A stretch of DNA of 64,000 nucleotides, from NCBI GenBank assembly GCA_945643635.1, contig CALZFC010000032.1, positions 1,836,001 to 1,900,000 on the forward strand, read 5' to 3'. Made by a program: the position numbers and the translations under genes. Below are positions 50,691 to 61,463 of the stretch, piece after piece (within the stretch, counting starts at the first letter, position 1; each line of letters starts with the position of its first letter). The DNA is from Allodiplogaster sudhausi (taxonomy: Eukaryota > Nematoda > Chromadorea > Rhabditida > Diplogasteridae). The notes beneath the pieces were generated by a model, which saw nothing but the letters and a program-made list of their open reading frames with translations, ran no database searches and was not told where the DNA came from.

Positions 50691-53005
50691 CTCTCCCTCA
50701 TACCTTCTTTCCATCCGGAGTCGTCTCGAACTCCACCACGTCCTCGAGCACCATGTTGACGTAGTCGTCGAAGCCGGTGAGCGTTCCGACAATCTCCTTG
50801 TCACCTTAGATTTAAATAAAAAATTTTTTATTTAAATTAATTGAAATTGTTAAAAAAATATATATGGTTTCGCAGCACTCAAAACGAATGATAAAAAAAA
50901 AACCAGGTTATTTTGTTCCCTAAGCCTCACTGCAATACACCGGTGCATGAAGGGATAGAATGATATCAATAGAACATTATAAGTAAAAATATGTATACTT
51001 AAATACATACCGACAATATCCTTGTCGTCTTTAATTTATTCATAGTATTGTTAAATATATATATATATTGGCAAAATAATTTAAAGATATATATATATAT
51101 TTTTTTTTTAATATGTTTTTGAACAGAAAGAAATCTACAATCACTTACTATCGAACTGTTATAACATTTTCCTAATTCGTACGGAACTCGAAGGTCTGTC
51201 AAACGAATAATAATGAACACTGTTCTTTACATCTCAATGCGTAAAGGGAAAAATAAAATTTCATAATTTCATAAGTAAAAATTTATATATTTAAATAACA
51301 CTATACATGTCGCTAATTAATTTACAGTTTTGTCAAGCGGATCGACAACAGCGGAGAGTAAGAAAACAAAGTCACTATGTCCTCTAAGACTCAATGCAAT
51401 CCACCGAGGCATGAAGGGAAAAATTAGATCAAAATAATATTATGTTAAAAACCTAAATTTATGTGGACACTATACTTGTTGCTAATTAATTTAAAGAATT
51501 GTCAATCGGATTAACAACTAATTTTGGTAAAATAACTAAAAGATGTTTATTTATATCTATCTTTTTTGATAACAAAAATTCAACAGTCTCGTATGATCGC
51601 ACTATTAGAATTTTTTTCTAATTCGCAAAGGAGTGGAACGTCGAACAAGTAACAAGAAGCCAGAGTCTATAATGACTTTTAAGTCTCGATTCAATTCACT
51701 GGTGCGTAAAGGGAAAAAAGAAAATCAACATAATATCAAAGTAAAACAGAATTAAATTGAAATATATTCTGACACTATTCTTATCGCCTTTAATTAATTT
51801 ACAGTATTGCTAATTGGATTAAAAATAAATTACTATTTTTTTTTAAATAATTAAAAGATAACAATTTTAATATGTACAAAAAATATCAGCAACTCTAATA
51901 CCGTAGCTCTCACAATAACATTCAACACTCTAACAGACAAGAAGAGCCGATTTAGAAAACCAAAGTCATTATATCTTCTAAGTCTTATGGTTAGTGCAAT
52001 CCACCAGTGCATGAAGGCAAAAAAAAAAATCAAAACAGAACACTAATACAAGTGCAAATATTATATGTAAATAAATATGGACACTTAGTTGTCGCTAATT
52101 TACACTTTTGTCAATTCTTGTTTCCTTTAATTAATTTACAGTATTGATCACTGGATTAAAAATAACTAGTTTTTGTAACAATTATAACTATAAAAAGATA
52201 ACAATTTTAATATATAAAAAAAAATTAGCATCACTAATACAGTTGCTATAACAGTAACATTGAATATCTTAAGACCAAGGCAGCGATGAGCTAAAACACC
52301 GAAGGCATTATGCCCTCCAGGTCTCAATGCAATCCTTATTGTTAGATGCATGAGGGGAAAAACGAAATCAACAAACATTAACTTACAGTATTCTTTATTC
52401 GATTAAAAATAAATTTTTGATATATAGCTCTATTTTTATAAGTTTTCGTAAAAACAAGTCTTCCATTCTAGTACTATTATGACAATATTACAGAATAGAA
52501 ATGATATTTAATGACTAAAAACCGGAAGATATTATGTTCTATATGTCTCAATTCAACCCACCGGTGCATAACGGAATTTTTTTCAAAAATTAACATCTAA
52601 TTTATGGCATTAACCCATGGCAATAAGCCCGAAATCTCATCCCATCTTAAAAGAAAACAAAATAAACAGGCTAATCTCGACATTTCATTTCAATTACTTC
52701 ATATTACTACCATTCATAAAAACCGTTCTTGACAAAAATATTCTTTTTAGAGGAGTGATTTCTCATTTTGTATTAACATAAGCGGACATTGGACGTCTTC
52801 ATTTACTAAATAAATCTAGTAAATAATAAGGCTATTAATGAATAAATGAATAAATAAATATAAAGAATAAAATAGAAAAAAGAATAAACAAATAAATATA
52901 TATATCCAGCTCACCCTTCATGATGACCCAGATACGTGATCCGATGCACTTGTCAACCAGTTCGAGCGGCAGCAGCGTGGACGGGTTCGAGGAGGTGGAC
53001 GCCAT
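49726..53005 (-). CDS. lsm-5: U6 snRNA-associated Sm-like protein LSm5
   Basis: Three exons: 53005-52915, 50804-50704 and 49806-49726 (273 coding bases, 90 residues, against 91 in human). All phases agree. The protein reads [20 protein letters not shown] at the start, has the Sm1 motif [13 protein letters not shown] and the Sm2 motif [14 protein letters not shown], and ends GGEGPEV, nearly identical to animal LSm5. LSm5 is a subunit of the nuclear LSm2-8 ring that binds the U6 snRNA 3' end and of the cytoplasmic LSm1-7 ring used in mRNA decay. Intron 1 (2.1 kb) contains decayed repeats that copy the exon 2 start. Intron 2 contains a 13-copy minisatellite. A TTCCAG acceptor with a long CT tract upstream lies 19 bases before the ATG. 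Confidence 0.96.
50143..50695. repeat. TC minisatellite in LSM5 intron 2
   Basis: Thirteen copies of the constant word CGCTTCCTCTCTACTC are separated by (TC)n spacers of 10-50 bases. Because all words lack stop triplets, the array stays open in several frames, which produces false Ser/Leu-rich ORFs. It begins directly after the exon 2 donor in the sense direction, where it reads as GA-rich RNA. Confidence 0.88.
50880..52600. repeat. Degenerate tandem repeats in LSM5 intron 1
   Basis: About six units of 250-330 bp. Each carries a CACCGGTGCATGAAGGG-like block (near 50940, 51400, 51700, 52005, 52340 and 52560) and a GACA..AT.CTTGTCG..TTTAATT block. The copy at 51012 reads CCGACAATATCCTTGTC against CCGACAATCTCCTTGTC at 50787-50803 inside exon 2. 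The array therefore appears to be built from old duplications of the exon 2 start plus its acceptor and adjacent intron. Confidence 0.6.
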
Positions 53006-53139
53006 GGCAGAAGGGAGAGAGATGCTGGAATCGACGAGAGAGCTGAGAGAGAGGGGAAGAGAGAAGAGAGAGAGGAGGGAGAGAGGAATAGAAGAGAGAA
53101 TAGAGAGAGAGAGGGAGAGAGGGAGAGAGATAGAGAGGG

Positions 53140-53193
<54 letters not shown>

Positions 53194-53235
53194 GGGAGAG
53201 AAGAGAACAAAGGGAGGGATAGAGATGGGAGAGGT

Positions 53236-53275
<40 letters not shown>

Positions 53276-54840
53276 AGAAGAAGAGAGCAAGAGAGAGAAA
53301 GAAAGAGAGGAAAAAAAGTGAAATTCAGGGAGTATAAAAGTAGTTTTGCTCGTCAACTAACGAGCAAGGTGCATTATGGATGTAAGGAAGACATCTTTCC
53401 GAATGCCACCTTTCTCCACTCTCTGCATTTCTTACAATCAGACTGACGGTACCCTCTTCGGTGCTCGCAAAGCATTATTACTCCACACCAAAACTGGCCA
53501 ACATTCATAGAACAGCGAAAGCGTTTATTCTAAACGATTGTGTGTGACATTAACAACTAGTTGTACATGGAATAACTATGACGCGACGATAAATAGTACT
53601 AAATAGTAGTAGAGAAATCATAGATTAAAACACGGCTCTTCTCCTCCAAACACTTCTTTTCACAGCAACAAAGGAAGCAAAACAAATAAAACTTGGCATA
53701 TCAAATATACGGTTAAACTCGAGAGCCTTTAAGGCGGGTTTCTCGTACAAAAAAATAGAACAAAAAAGAGACAAGTCGAACCGATAAAGATATAGGCCCC
53801 ATGTTCATTCGAACAGAATTATTTTGCAGAATCCATTTTTAGGCCTGGAGATAAGCATAGTGAATAAAACAAAGAGAAAAATGGAAGGGAAGACAAAGCG
53901 AGAGAGAGCAGAGAGAAACAGGGAATCATTTGGGCAAGGGCAAGATATTCAAATAAAATCATCCGGGCCAAATTTGGCGCGAAATTCAAAATCGCAAGGC
54001 GCTGTTGTATACCGCGAAAGTCATTGATTTTACTTGCACATAAAAAAAAAGACGAAGATAAAGGGCGCGCTTGAAAGGAGCTTTGAGGAACTGAGATAAA
54101 TAACTGACTAATTAATTAATGATTTAATTGATTTTTTAATTGATTAATTAATAATCGAGCAATCAGTAGAAACGCCAGCACCTACCACGGAAAGCACAAA
54201 ACAAAAGGAGGAGGAGGAAAAGAGATTGATGAAGCATCATCAAATGGTGATAGGCTAGAGCGGACAGAAAGAGAAAGAAAGAGGGAGAGAGAGAGAGGAG
54301 AGAGAAAAAGAGAGAGAAAGAAAGAGAGAATGAGAGGAGAGGGAGATAGAAAGAGAGCGTGAGAGAAGGAGAGAAATGTATGCAGTTGGCCAAATGAAAG
54401 CTACATGTAAAGAGTACGAGCAGCTCTGGGTTGGGGATAATTGCCACGTTCGTTGGTTTTTTTTTAGAGATACCTTTTCCATGTCAAAGTTGAGAGAAGA
54501 GCAAGAGAAAGAGAGAGAAAGTACAGTAACCACGCGCTAATTGTAAGGCCTAAGAGGGTACGGTAGGAAGAAAGGAGAGAGAGAACGCGCGCATATCCTT
54601 GCTTCTCTGATTAAACTATGCAGAGCAGCTCTAAACATCGAAGCAAGAGTTAAATAGAAGTTGTTTTCCTCATAATTTAATTATAAGACATTAAGCGAGG
54701 ACAGGAAATAAAACACAGAAAAAAAGAGAAAAGAAAAAAAGAATCCAATTTTGACAGCGATGCGATGAGAAAATAAGGTTGTTACTTGTTACTGGCCGAG
54801 AGATAGCGCGCGGGCGCATTTTATCCTCTTGCATATATAA
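53006..54840. other. Intergenic region right of LSM5
   Basis: It starts with a GA array at 53010-53320 (CT-rich in the sense of LSM5, its likely outron or promoter region). A GA array lies at 54260-54380, and AT-rich sequence with TTAATTAATT words at 54105-54155. The unique segments 53440-54100 and 54400-54830 show no exon I can support. Confidence 0.5.
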
Positions 54841-56121
54841 GACGCGATTTGCGAGAGAATCGCAAGGGATCTAAAGAGCCGGGGACCCGGCAAAATTAGA
54901 TTTCACTCAAAAGTTCATTATAGGTACTTTTTAACACGACGAAACGATTGGAATGGGTCCGGAAGTCTGAAAACGAAATTTTGGCGAGCTATGCGAGATA
55001 TAAAATTCGAGTGCTCGATGAGGCCAGCCGAGATGTGCGCACCTTCGCGATCGCAAATTCGCGCACAATAAAGCAGTATTTGTGAACTTTTTGCCATAAA
55101 TAGAGAAGATATTGCTTTAGAAAGCGGTTCAAGTAGAATTTTAAAATATTCAATTTTAGAGCCGCTGTGGCCTCTAGACTTTGGAGAGGCGTCGTTATCT
55201 TATATGGCATTTTATCATGGGTTTTCTATCTCATTTTGTAGAGCCGAAAATTCTCTTTCGAATGAGCTCTCGTATGCCAGATATCGACGAGCTCTTTAAT
55301 GTTTCCCAGTCCTTAAACTGTTGAAATGCGCGGGGTTCAGCGCCGGCGGAGCGACGCGAACTTTGTATGGGCGATTCCCACGCCGAAAGTCAACTCAATC
55401 GATAATCTGTCGAAAGGCAGCCGAGGGAATTCACTTTTAAGGCTATAAATGCAATTTAAATGCAAAAGAAAGATTTTCATTAACGTTCAAAACATCTCGC
55501 CTCCCCAGGGAATCGAACCTGGGACGTAATGATTGCAAGTCAAACAGCTACGCAATACTCTATGCGTTTCTCGAGGTAGCCTGAAGATGCGTTTATTATG
55601 ACGTGCCCTAACATAACCCTAAGAAATGCTGCGCAGGCGATGAATTCGACAGTGTTTAAGGACTGGGAAACGTTAAAGAGGTCGTCGATATCTGACATCC
55701 AAAAGCTCATTCGAAAGAGAATTTTCAGCTCTACGAATTTAGATAGAAAACCCATGATAAAATGTCATATAAGATAACGACGCCTCTCCAAAGTCTAGAG
55801 GCCACAGCTACTCTGAAATTGAATATTTCAAAATTCTACATGAATAGAATTCTAAAGCAATATTTTCTTTACTTATGGTAAAATTTTTATAAATATTGCT
55901 TTATTGTGCGCGAATCTGAGAATGCGAATGTGAGGTCATCTCGGCATGTCTCTCCGAGCTCTCGAATTTTAAATCTCGTACAACTCACCAAAATGGCATT
56001 TTCAGACTCCCGGACCCATTTCAATCGTTTCGCCGTGTTAAAAAGTACCTATAAAGAGCTTTTGAGCGAAATCTAATTTTGCCGGGTCCCCTGCCATTTT
56101 GATACTCTCGCAAATCGCGTC
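54841..56121. mobile_element. Foldback element with ~470-bp inverted arms
   Basis: Arms at 54841-55321 and 55653-56121 are imperfect reverse complements (roughly 85-90% by eye). They start with GACGCGATTTGCGAGAG at each outer end and share GGGGACCCGGCAAAATTAGA and CCCAGTCCTTAAAC. The 330-base centre holds a tRNA-like sequence. No transposase. Unlike the giant palindromes, the arms have clearly diverged, so this is an old transposon-like foldback. Note that one arm shows AT/GC changes scattered throughout, the signature of ordinary decay. Confidence 0.75.
55498..55569 (-). tRNA. tRNA-like relic in foldback element
   Basis: On the minus strand a perfect T-arm is visible (CCCAGGTTCGATTCCCTGGG). 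It is preceded by an anticodon-arm-like GACTTGCAATC, then downstream an acceptor-like GAGGCG. The anticodon stem has only about three pairs and the D-arm and 5' acceptor strand do not fit. This is a pseudogene or tRNA-derived repeat rather than a working tRNA. A 7-base loop CTTGCAA would place TGC (Ala) at the anticodon. Confidence 0.35.
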
Positions 56122-56264
56122 ATAAGGTCTCTTAAGGAAAAGGCTTGCCATAAGGTCATAAGGATAAGAGGCAAAAAGAGCAAGAATCTGAGCCCTAACC
56201 AACTATTCTTATTCCTCATTTCGCAATAATACACTCAGCACGTCTCAAAGGTCATATAGGCGTT

Positions 56265-56352
56265 GTAAGGCCATAAGATTAGGGTCATAAGGTTAAGGTC
56301 TTAAGGTTAAAGTCTTAAGGTTAAGGTCTTAAGGTTAAGGTAACTTAAGGTT
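56265..56352. repeat. TTAAGG-type minisatellite beside EB1 3' end
   Basis: Tandem words of about 14 bases (GTCTTAAGGTTAAG and variants with CATAAGG) repeat some six times and end 3 bases from the EB1 stop codon. Similar words (CCATAAGG, CTTAAGG) appear from 56125 and in the MITE ends at 7261 and 11670. Confidence 0.75.
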
Positions 56353-56355
56353 CCC

Positions 56356-58785
56356 TTAGGCCTCAACGCCATCCTCGTCCTCGTCGGGCGGCGCGAAGCC
56401 CTCTTCCGTCTCGTAGAGAATGTCGAGGAAGCGCTGGACTGCCGGCACGTTGCCCGTCTCCTCGGACTCTTGGCAGAGGATCTGAATTTTTTTTTTCAAA
56501 ATTAATTTATTTACATTTTAGCAATCTAAATACAATTTTGCAAATAATATTAAATCGTTATCAAAATAAGCATTGATAAATTAGCTTTATAATATCATAT
56601 ATTAAATCATGAACTCTCTCTTTCTCTCTGTCTATCTCTCTCCCCCTCCCTCTTTTTCTCTCACTCTCAAAATCTCCCTCCCTCTCTCCATATATTTCTC
56701 TATCTCCCTCCTCTCTCTCTCTCCCAATATCTCGTTCACCTCACTCTCCTTCTCTCTACCTTGCTCCATATCTCCTAATCTCCCTCCACTTCTCTCTCTC
56801 TCTCATCCCTCCCTGTTTCTCTTTCTCTCTCTCTCTCCACCCACCTCAATCTGCCTGAGCTTCGAGAAGTAGAAGTCCCTCTCCTTCTCGAGACTCGCAA
56901 TGACCGCGTCACTCTCTGCAATCATTCTCTCCTTCTCCTCCAGCTCGGCCCGCTGCCGCTCGACCGCCGCGTGGATGGCAGCTTCGGTGGCGGCGGCTGC
57001 CGATGCCGCAGCCGGACGTTGCTGCGGCGGCGGTGCTGCGCCATTGGTGCGTGGCGCCATTGCGGAAGGGCGAGTCTTTAATTTATATAATTAGGCTAAT
57101 TAAATTTCCGTAATTTATATAATTAGGCTAATTAAATTTTAATTTATATAATTAAGCTAATAAAATTTTAATTTATATAATTAGGCTAATGAAATTGTAA
57201 TTCATATAATTAGGCTAATAAAATTTTAATTTATATAATTAAGCTAATAAAATTTTAATTTATATAATTAAGCTAATAAAATTTTAATTTATGTAATTAG
57301 GTTAATGAAATTGTAATTCATATAATTAGGCTAATAAAATTTTAATTTATATAATTAGGCTAATTAAATTTAAAAAAAATATTAATTGATAATTACTTAT
57401 TAAATCAAAACCCTTAACTAATAGTGAGGGCCAAGGGTCGAGTTTGTGTGTAATTTATATAATTAAGAAAAATCAATTAATTAATAAAAAATAATAATCT
57501 TACTAACAATCACTTAAATAATAGAGAAGTCGGAAGGGCGAATATGCAATTTATATCATCCAACTAATTAAAACACATCACATTAATTACTAATTAAGAA
57601 AAATAATCACTTAATTAATATGGAAGGCGGAAGGGTGAGTCTTTGTGTAATTTATAGAACCCTACTAATTAAGAAATTATAACTATAATAAAATAGCATA
57701 TTGACAAAGGAATAAGATGATAAAGGAACAAATTGTTGGGTATATTATGCCTAATATTTCTTTTTGTTAAATTTTTCTCTCAGCACGATGCACGTTCATA
57801 ACAAAAAGCTATTCTACAAAGCAGCTATCATCAAAAGTTCAACCTTAAAACCACCTGGGGTACCTGATATTTTATTGAATAAAACTTTTTACCTACTTTT
57901 TTCTTTTGCATTTGAAATACATTTAAAATAACAGCATGCATATAAGGCCAATAATATAAATATTCTTGAATGAAAAAAGAGAGGGTAGATAGGTAATCCG
58001 GCGATTTTCGTTTGGAATTTCATTGGTAAAATTATTCAACTAAAACAGGATTTTAAAGTTAACTTTACAGTGTACTTACTCGTTGTGAACCAGAGAAAGT
58101 TAACTATATTATATGAAGGGAATAAAATGAAATATTATCAAAGTATATACATATAAATAAAAAAAATGAATAAATAAATAGATAAATAAATATATATTGA
58201 CCATAGTTTTCGCGGCGGGAGTAGCGGCGGCGGCAGGTGCCTTTCTCAGAGTGCCTGGCGCTGGAGACGGCGATGGATGCGGGTAGGTCGCAGAGCCGAC
58301 TGAGTTGTTCGACGGCGCCCGCACGGGAGGCGCAGTCACGGTGCGAGGACTGAAGTGTGTGTGTGTGTGTGAAATTAGTTAAATTAAGTGCAAATATTGA
58401 AGCATACCAATAAATACGGAGAAGATGAAAAATATTTTTTTTAGAGAAACTTATTAAATTGAGGAACCCGTAAAATGTTTATTTTTGTAAGAGAAACTTT
58501 TTAAAACGTCAAAATCAAAAATTTAAGGCCAAAAACTTCCTAGAATCTTTAACCGTTTGACATTAACAGCATTATAAATCGGTGAATTTCTCTCCCGATT
58601 TTGAACGAGAGGCAAGCAATATCTTCTTACAATTAGACTTTTAATTTTTATAAATAGTTAGAAACAACTTCTCATTAACTAACGTAAGAGTTGTCCTCTG
58701 CGGCATTCTCATGCTGCTGACAGGAGCCTGCAACCATGGCAATGTAAAATTTGCTTCCGTGTACTAAAACGTTGAGAGAAAGAGC

Positions 58786-58838
<53 letters not shown>

Positions 58839-59915
58839 CTGCTGACAGGAGCCTGTAACCATGGCCACAGTTAGTCACTCGTTTTAATGCTAATAAAAAG
58901 TAAATTTAAATAACTAAGAGAAACTTTTAATGGTTTTAATTCCAAATAGTATATTTCCACTATTTTGAGTATTGAGGGAAACCGAAAGAAAGAGATAGAG
59001 AGAGAGAGAGAGAGAAAGAGAGCGAGAGAGAGAGAGAGAGAGAGCGAAAGAGAGAAAGCGAGAGAGAGAGAGAGAGAGAGAGATCGAACCTTCGCTCCGG
59101 TGCCTCCCTCCGGCAGTGCCTCCATACCACGTGCCTCCAGCGGTGCGTAGTCATGGCCGTCGTAGTTGGCATCGAAGAACTTCTTGAACCATTGCAGGAA
59201 CTCGAAGTTGTCCTGCAAAGCAATAAATAAAAAAAAATAATAAAAAAATAAAAAAAATAAAAAAATAAGGTTGTCATATCATTCCTTCAAATAAGTGAAA
59301 ACAATTTACATATCACTTATTTTTTAAGGTATGACAACCTCTCTCATGGCGCCAAGTCTTAAAGTTCTTTATTTAAAATCTTTTTTTTTCACTCCCTCAA
59401 AACTCTCTTTCATCGCCTCCTCCCTTTCTCCCATCTCTCTCTCTCATCTTTCTCTCTCTGTACCATTCTCTCTCTTTCTCTCTCTCATCTTCCTCTCTCT
59501 CTCTTTCTCTCTCTCTCTCTTCCTCTCTCTCTCCCATCTCTCTCTCTCTCCCCATACCTGGAACTTTCCCTTGATGAGCTTCTCGACAGGTACAATTTTG
59601 TCGATTCCGAGTGCCTTCCAACACGTCTGCACCAGCTTCCAGTTCGACAGCCAGTCCAGCTCCAGTCGCGAGTTCCACTTCACCTTCTTCAGCACGATCG
59701 CGCCAGGGAAGAGAAAGTCGGTGAACTTCAAATAGGGTCAACTTCAAAGAGGGTCAACTTCAAAGGGGGTCAACTTCAAAGAGGAAAATTAATCGATTTA
59801 ATTAATAAAATCAATAATTAATTTTAAAAAATTCCTGGAATAAAATAATGATTTCATACATATTATAATTGACTAATCAAATTAGAAATATAAATGAGTA
59901 AGTCAAGCAGTACAT

Positions 59916-59993
<78 letters not shown>

Positions 59994-60347
59994 ACAACGG
60001 CCCTCAACCAATCAACAGCCAAGTTTCCAAAATTTAAAAATAAACCTCGCGAAATGCAAAACCACCGAAACGTCTTTCATCGAAAACTACAATATGCAAC
60101 TTAAATTCCTAACTCTACTCACTATTGGGGTGTAATGGTCAGGTTTGAAGCATTTACAATATCTCTCTCCCTCTCTCTCTCTCTCCTATTTCTCTCTCTC
60201 TCTGACCTGGCAGTAGGCTGCTCCTGTGTGCAGCTGTTCAATCTTGCTGAACTGCGACTGGAGGCAGTCGTTGACCCACATGAGCATGTCGTTCCTCGAC
60301 AGATTCTCCGTGGTCGCCGACGTCGCGTACACGTTGATCACCGACAT
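56356..60347 (-). CDS. EB1-family microtubule plus-end binding protein
   Basis: Seven exons: 60347-60207, 59725-59558, 59212-59090, 58727-58684, 58349-58202, 57075-56845 and 56481-56356 (981 coding bases, 326 residues). All six junction phases agree. Residues 1-~130 are the calponin-homology domain that binds growing microtubule ends ([52 protein letters not shown]). A Pro/Ser/Ala-rich basic linker is encoded by exons 4-5. Exon 6 gives a poly-Ala stretch and a coiled coil running into the EBH dimerisation motif ([16 protein letters not shown]). The tail is acidic ([16 protein letters not shown]) but lacks the terminal EEY/F that binds CAP-Gly proteins. The C. elegans counterparts are ebp-1/2/3; which one is not decidable here. 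Several introns carry duplicated acceptor pieces. Confidence 0.95.
57076..57370. repeat. AT-rich minisatellite upstream of EB1 exon 6
   Basis: About nine copies of a ~32-base unit containing TTTATATAATTAGGCTAAT, directly abutting the exon 6 acceptor. Further on in the intron, GGAAGGGCGAGTCTTT-like words that contain the exon 6 start recur at 57425-57450, 57525-57545 and 57625-57645, each followed by TAATTTATA. Confidence 0.85.
58712..58865 (-). repeat. Partial duplication of EB1 exon 4 and its acceptor
   Basis: In the sense direction, CCATGGTTGCAG followed by GCTCCTGTCAGCAGC is the real exon 4 acceptor and exon start (58727). CCATGGTTACAG followed by GCTCCTGTCAGCAGC occurs ~125 bases earlier (58835-58863). 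A GA/CT tract separates the two. The upstream copy keeps an AG acceptor but lacks the rest of the 44-base exon. Confidence 0.85.
59718..59783 (-). repeat. Tandem 17-18-bp repeat of EB1 exon 2 acceptor
   Basis: Four near-identical units (AACTTCAAAGAGGGTC on the plus strand) run into exon 2. In the sense direction each unit reads TTTGAAG followed by TT, the same words as the used acceptor TTTGAAG followed by TTC. Several competing AG acceptors are therefore stacked 17-18 bases apart. Confidence 0.8.
59930..59992. repeat. (AT)n microsatellite in EB1 intron 1
   Basis: About 30 AT dinucleotides with a single G interruption. Confidence 0.95.
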
Positions 60348-60388
60348 TCTCGATGGGACCTTGGGAGAGGAATTAGTCACGGAGAGAA

Positions 60389-60439
<51 letters not shown>

Positions 60440-60560
60440 GGAGAAAGAGAGAGAGGGAGAGAGAGACAGCGGAGACATAGAGGAGGAAGAGAAAGAAATA
60501 GAAATAAAGATGGAGAGTGAAAGAAAAGAGAGAGAGAGGAGACGAAAGAGAGAGAGAGAG

Positions 60561-60613
<53 letters not shown>

Positions 60614-61345
60614 TGCTAGAGACAACCAAGAAATCGGAAAAAAAGGTAACGGTATCCGCGAGGATATCCACACACATTTCCAGGTACTTTTTCGATCCGA
60701 TTCAAACGGAAACTCTTGGCAACCAGAACAAAAAAAGCATTTAAGAGAGCAAAAATCACACTTTATCAGCGTCAGCACACAAATGATAATACGAATAATA
60801 ATGTTTATATAATAATGCGTCCATGTGACAATAAAAAGCCATATATGAATAATATAAGCCACACACAGCCTGTCAAAAAAATAAATCTCTCATTATAAAT
60901 CATCATTTTTAGAGGAAGGAAGAGAGTATTATTGAGCTCCCTGAGGCCTCGTGTAAGCAAAAAAAAGAAAGTAAAAGTACTCCTGAACTTGTTGAGGAGG
61001 ACAAATATATATACACTACCACATATCTTTCAACTTTGTTCACATGCGAATTACTTTCTTCTAAAGAGTAGTAATAATATACAACAACAACAACTAACAC
61101 TGTGCCTGGGAATATACATAAGCGTAAATTATAATAGTAATATAATATACAATTTTTTTAAAGTACACGCGCAGTATACCACGCATAGCCTGTTATGTTG
61201 ACTGTTATGACCACTTCAAGAAGAGTATGACTCTCTCTCTCCTTTTGTTTCTCAATCTAACCATAAGTAGCTACCATTTCTGTGGGTGGGGCTCGCCTGA
61301 CGATAAACCAAAATTAGACGGGGAGGGAGCGCAAGAGAGCGCGAC

Positions 61346-61393
<48 letters not shown>

Positions 61394-61421
61394 ATAGAGA
61401 GAGAGAGCGACTGATAGAGAA

Positions 61422-61463
<42 letters not shown>

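Noticed and set aside
56265..56352. Interstitial telomere repeat
   Set aside because: The words are TTAAGG-like, not the nematode telomere unit TTAGGC, and similar words occur in the local MITE ends.
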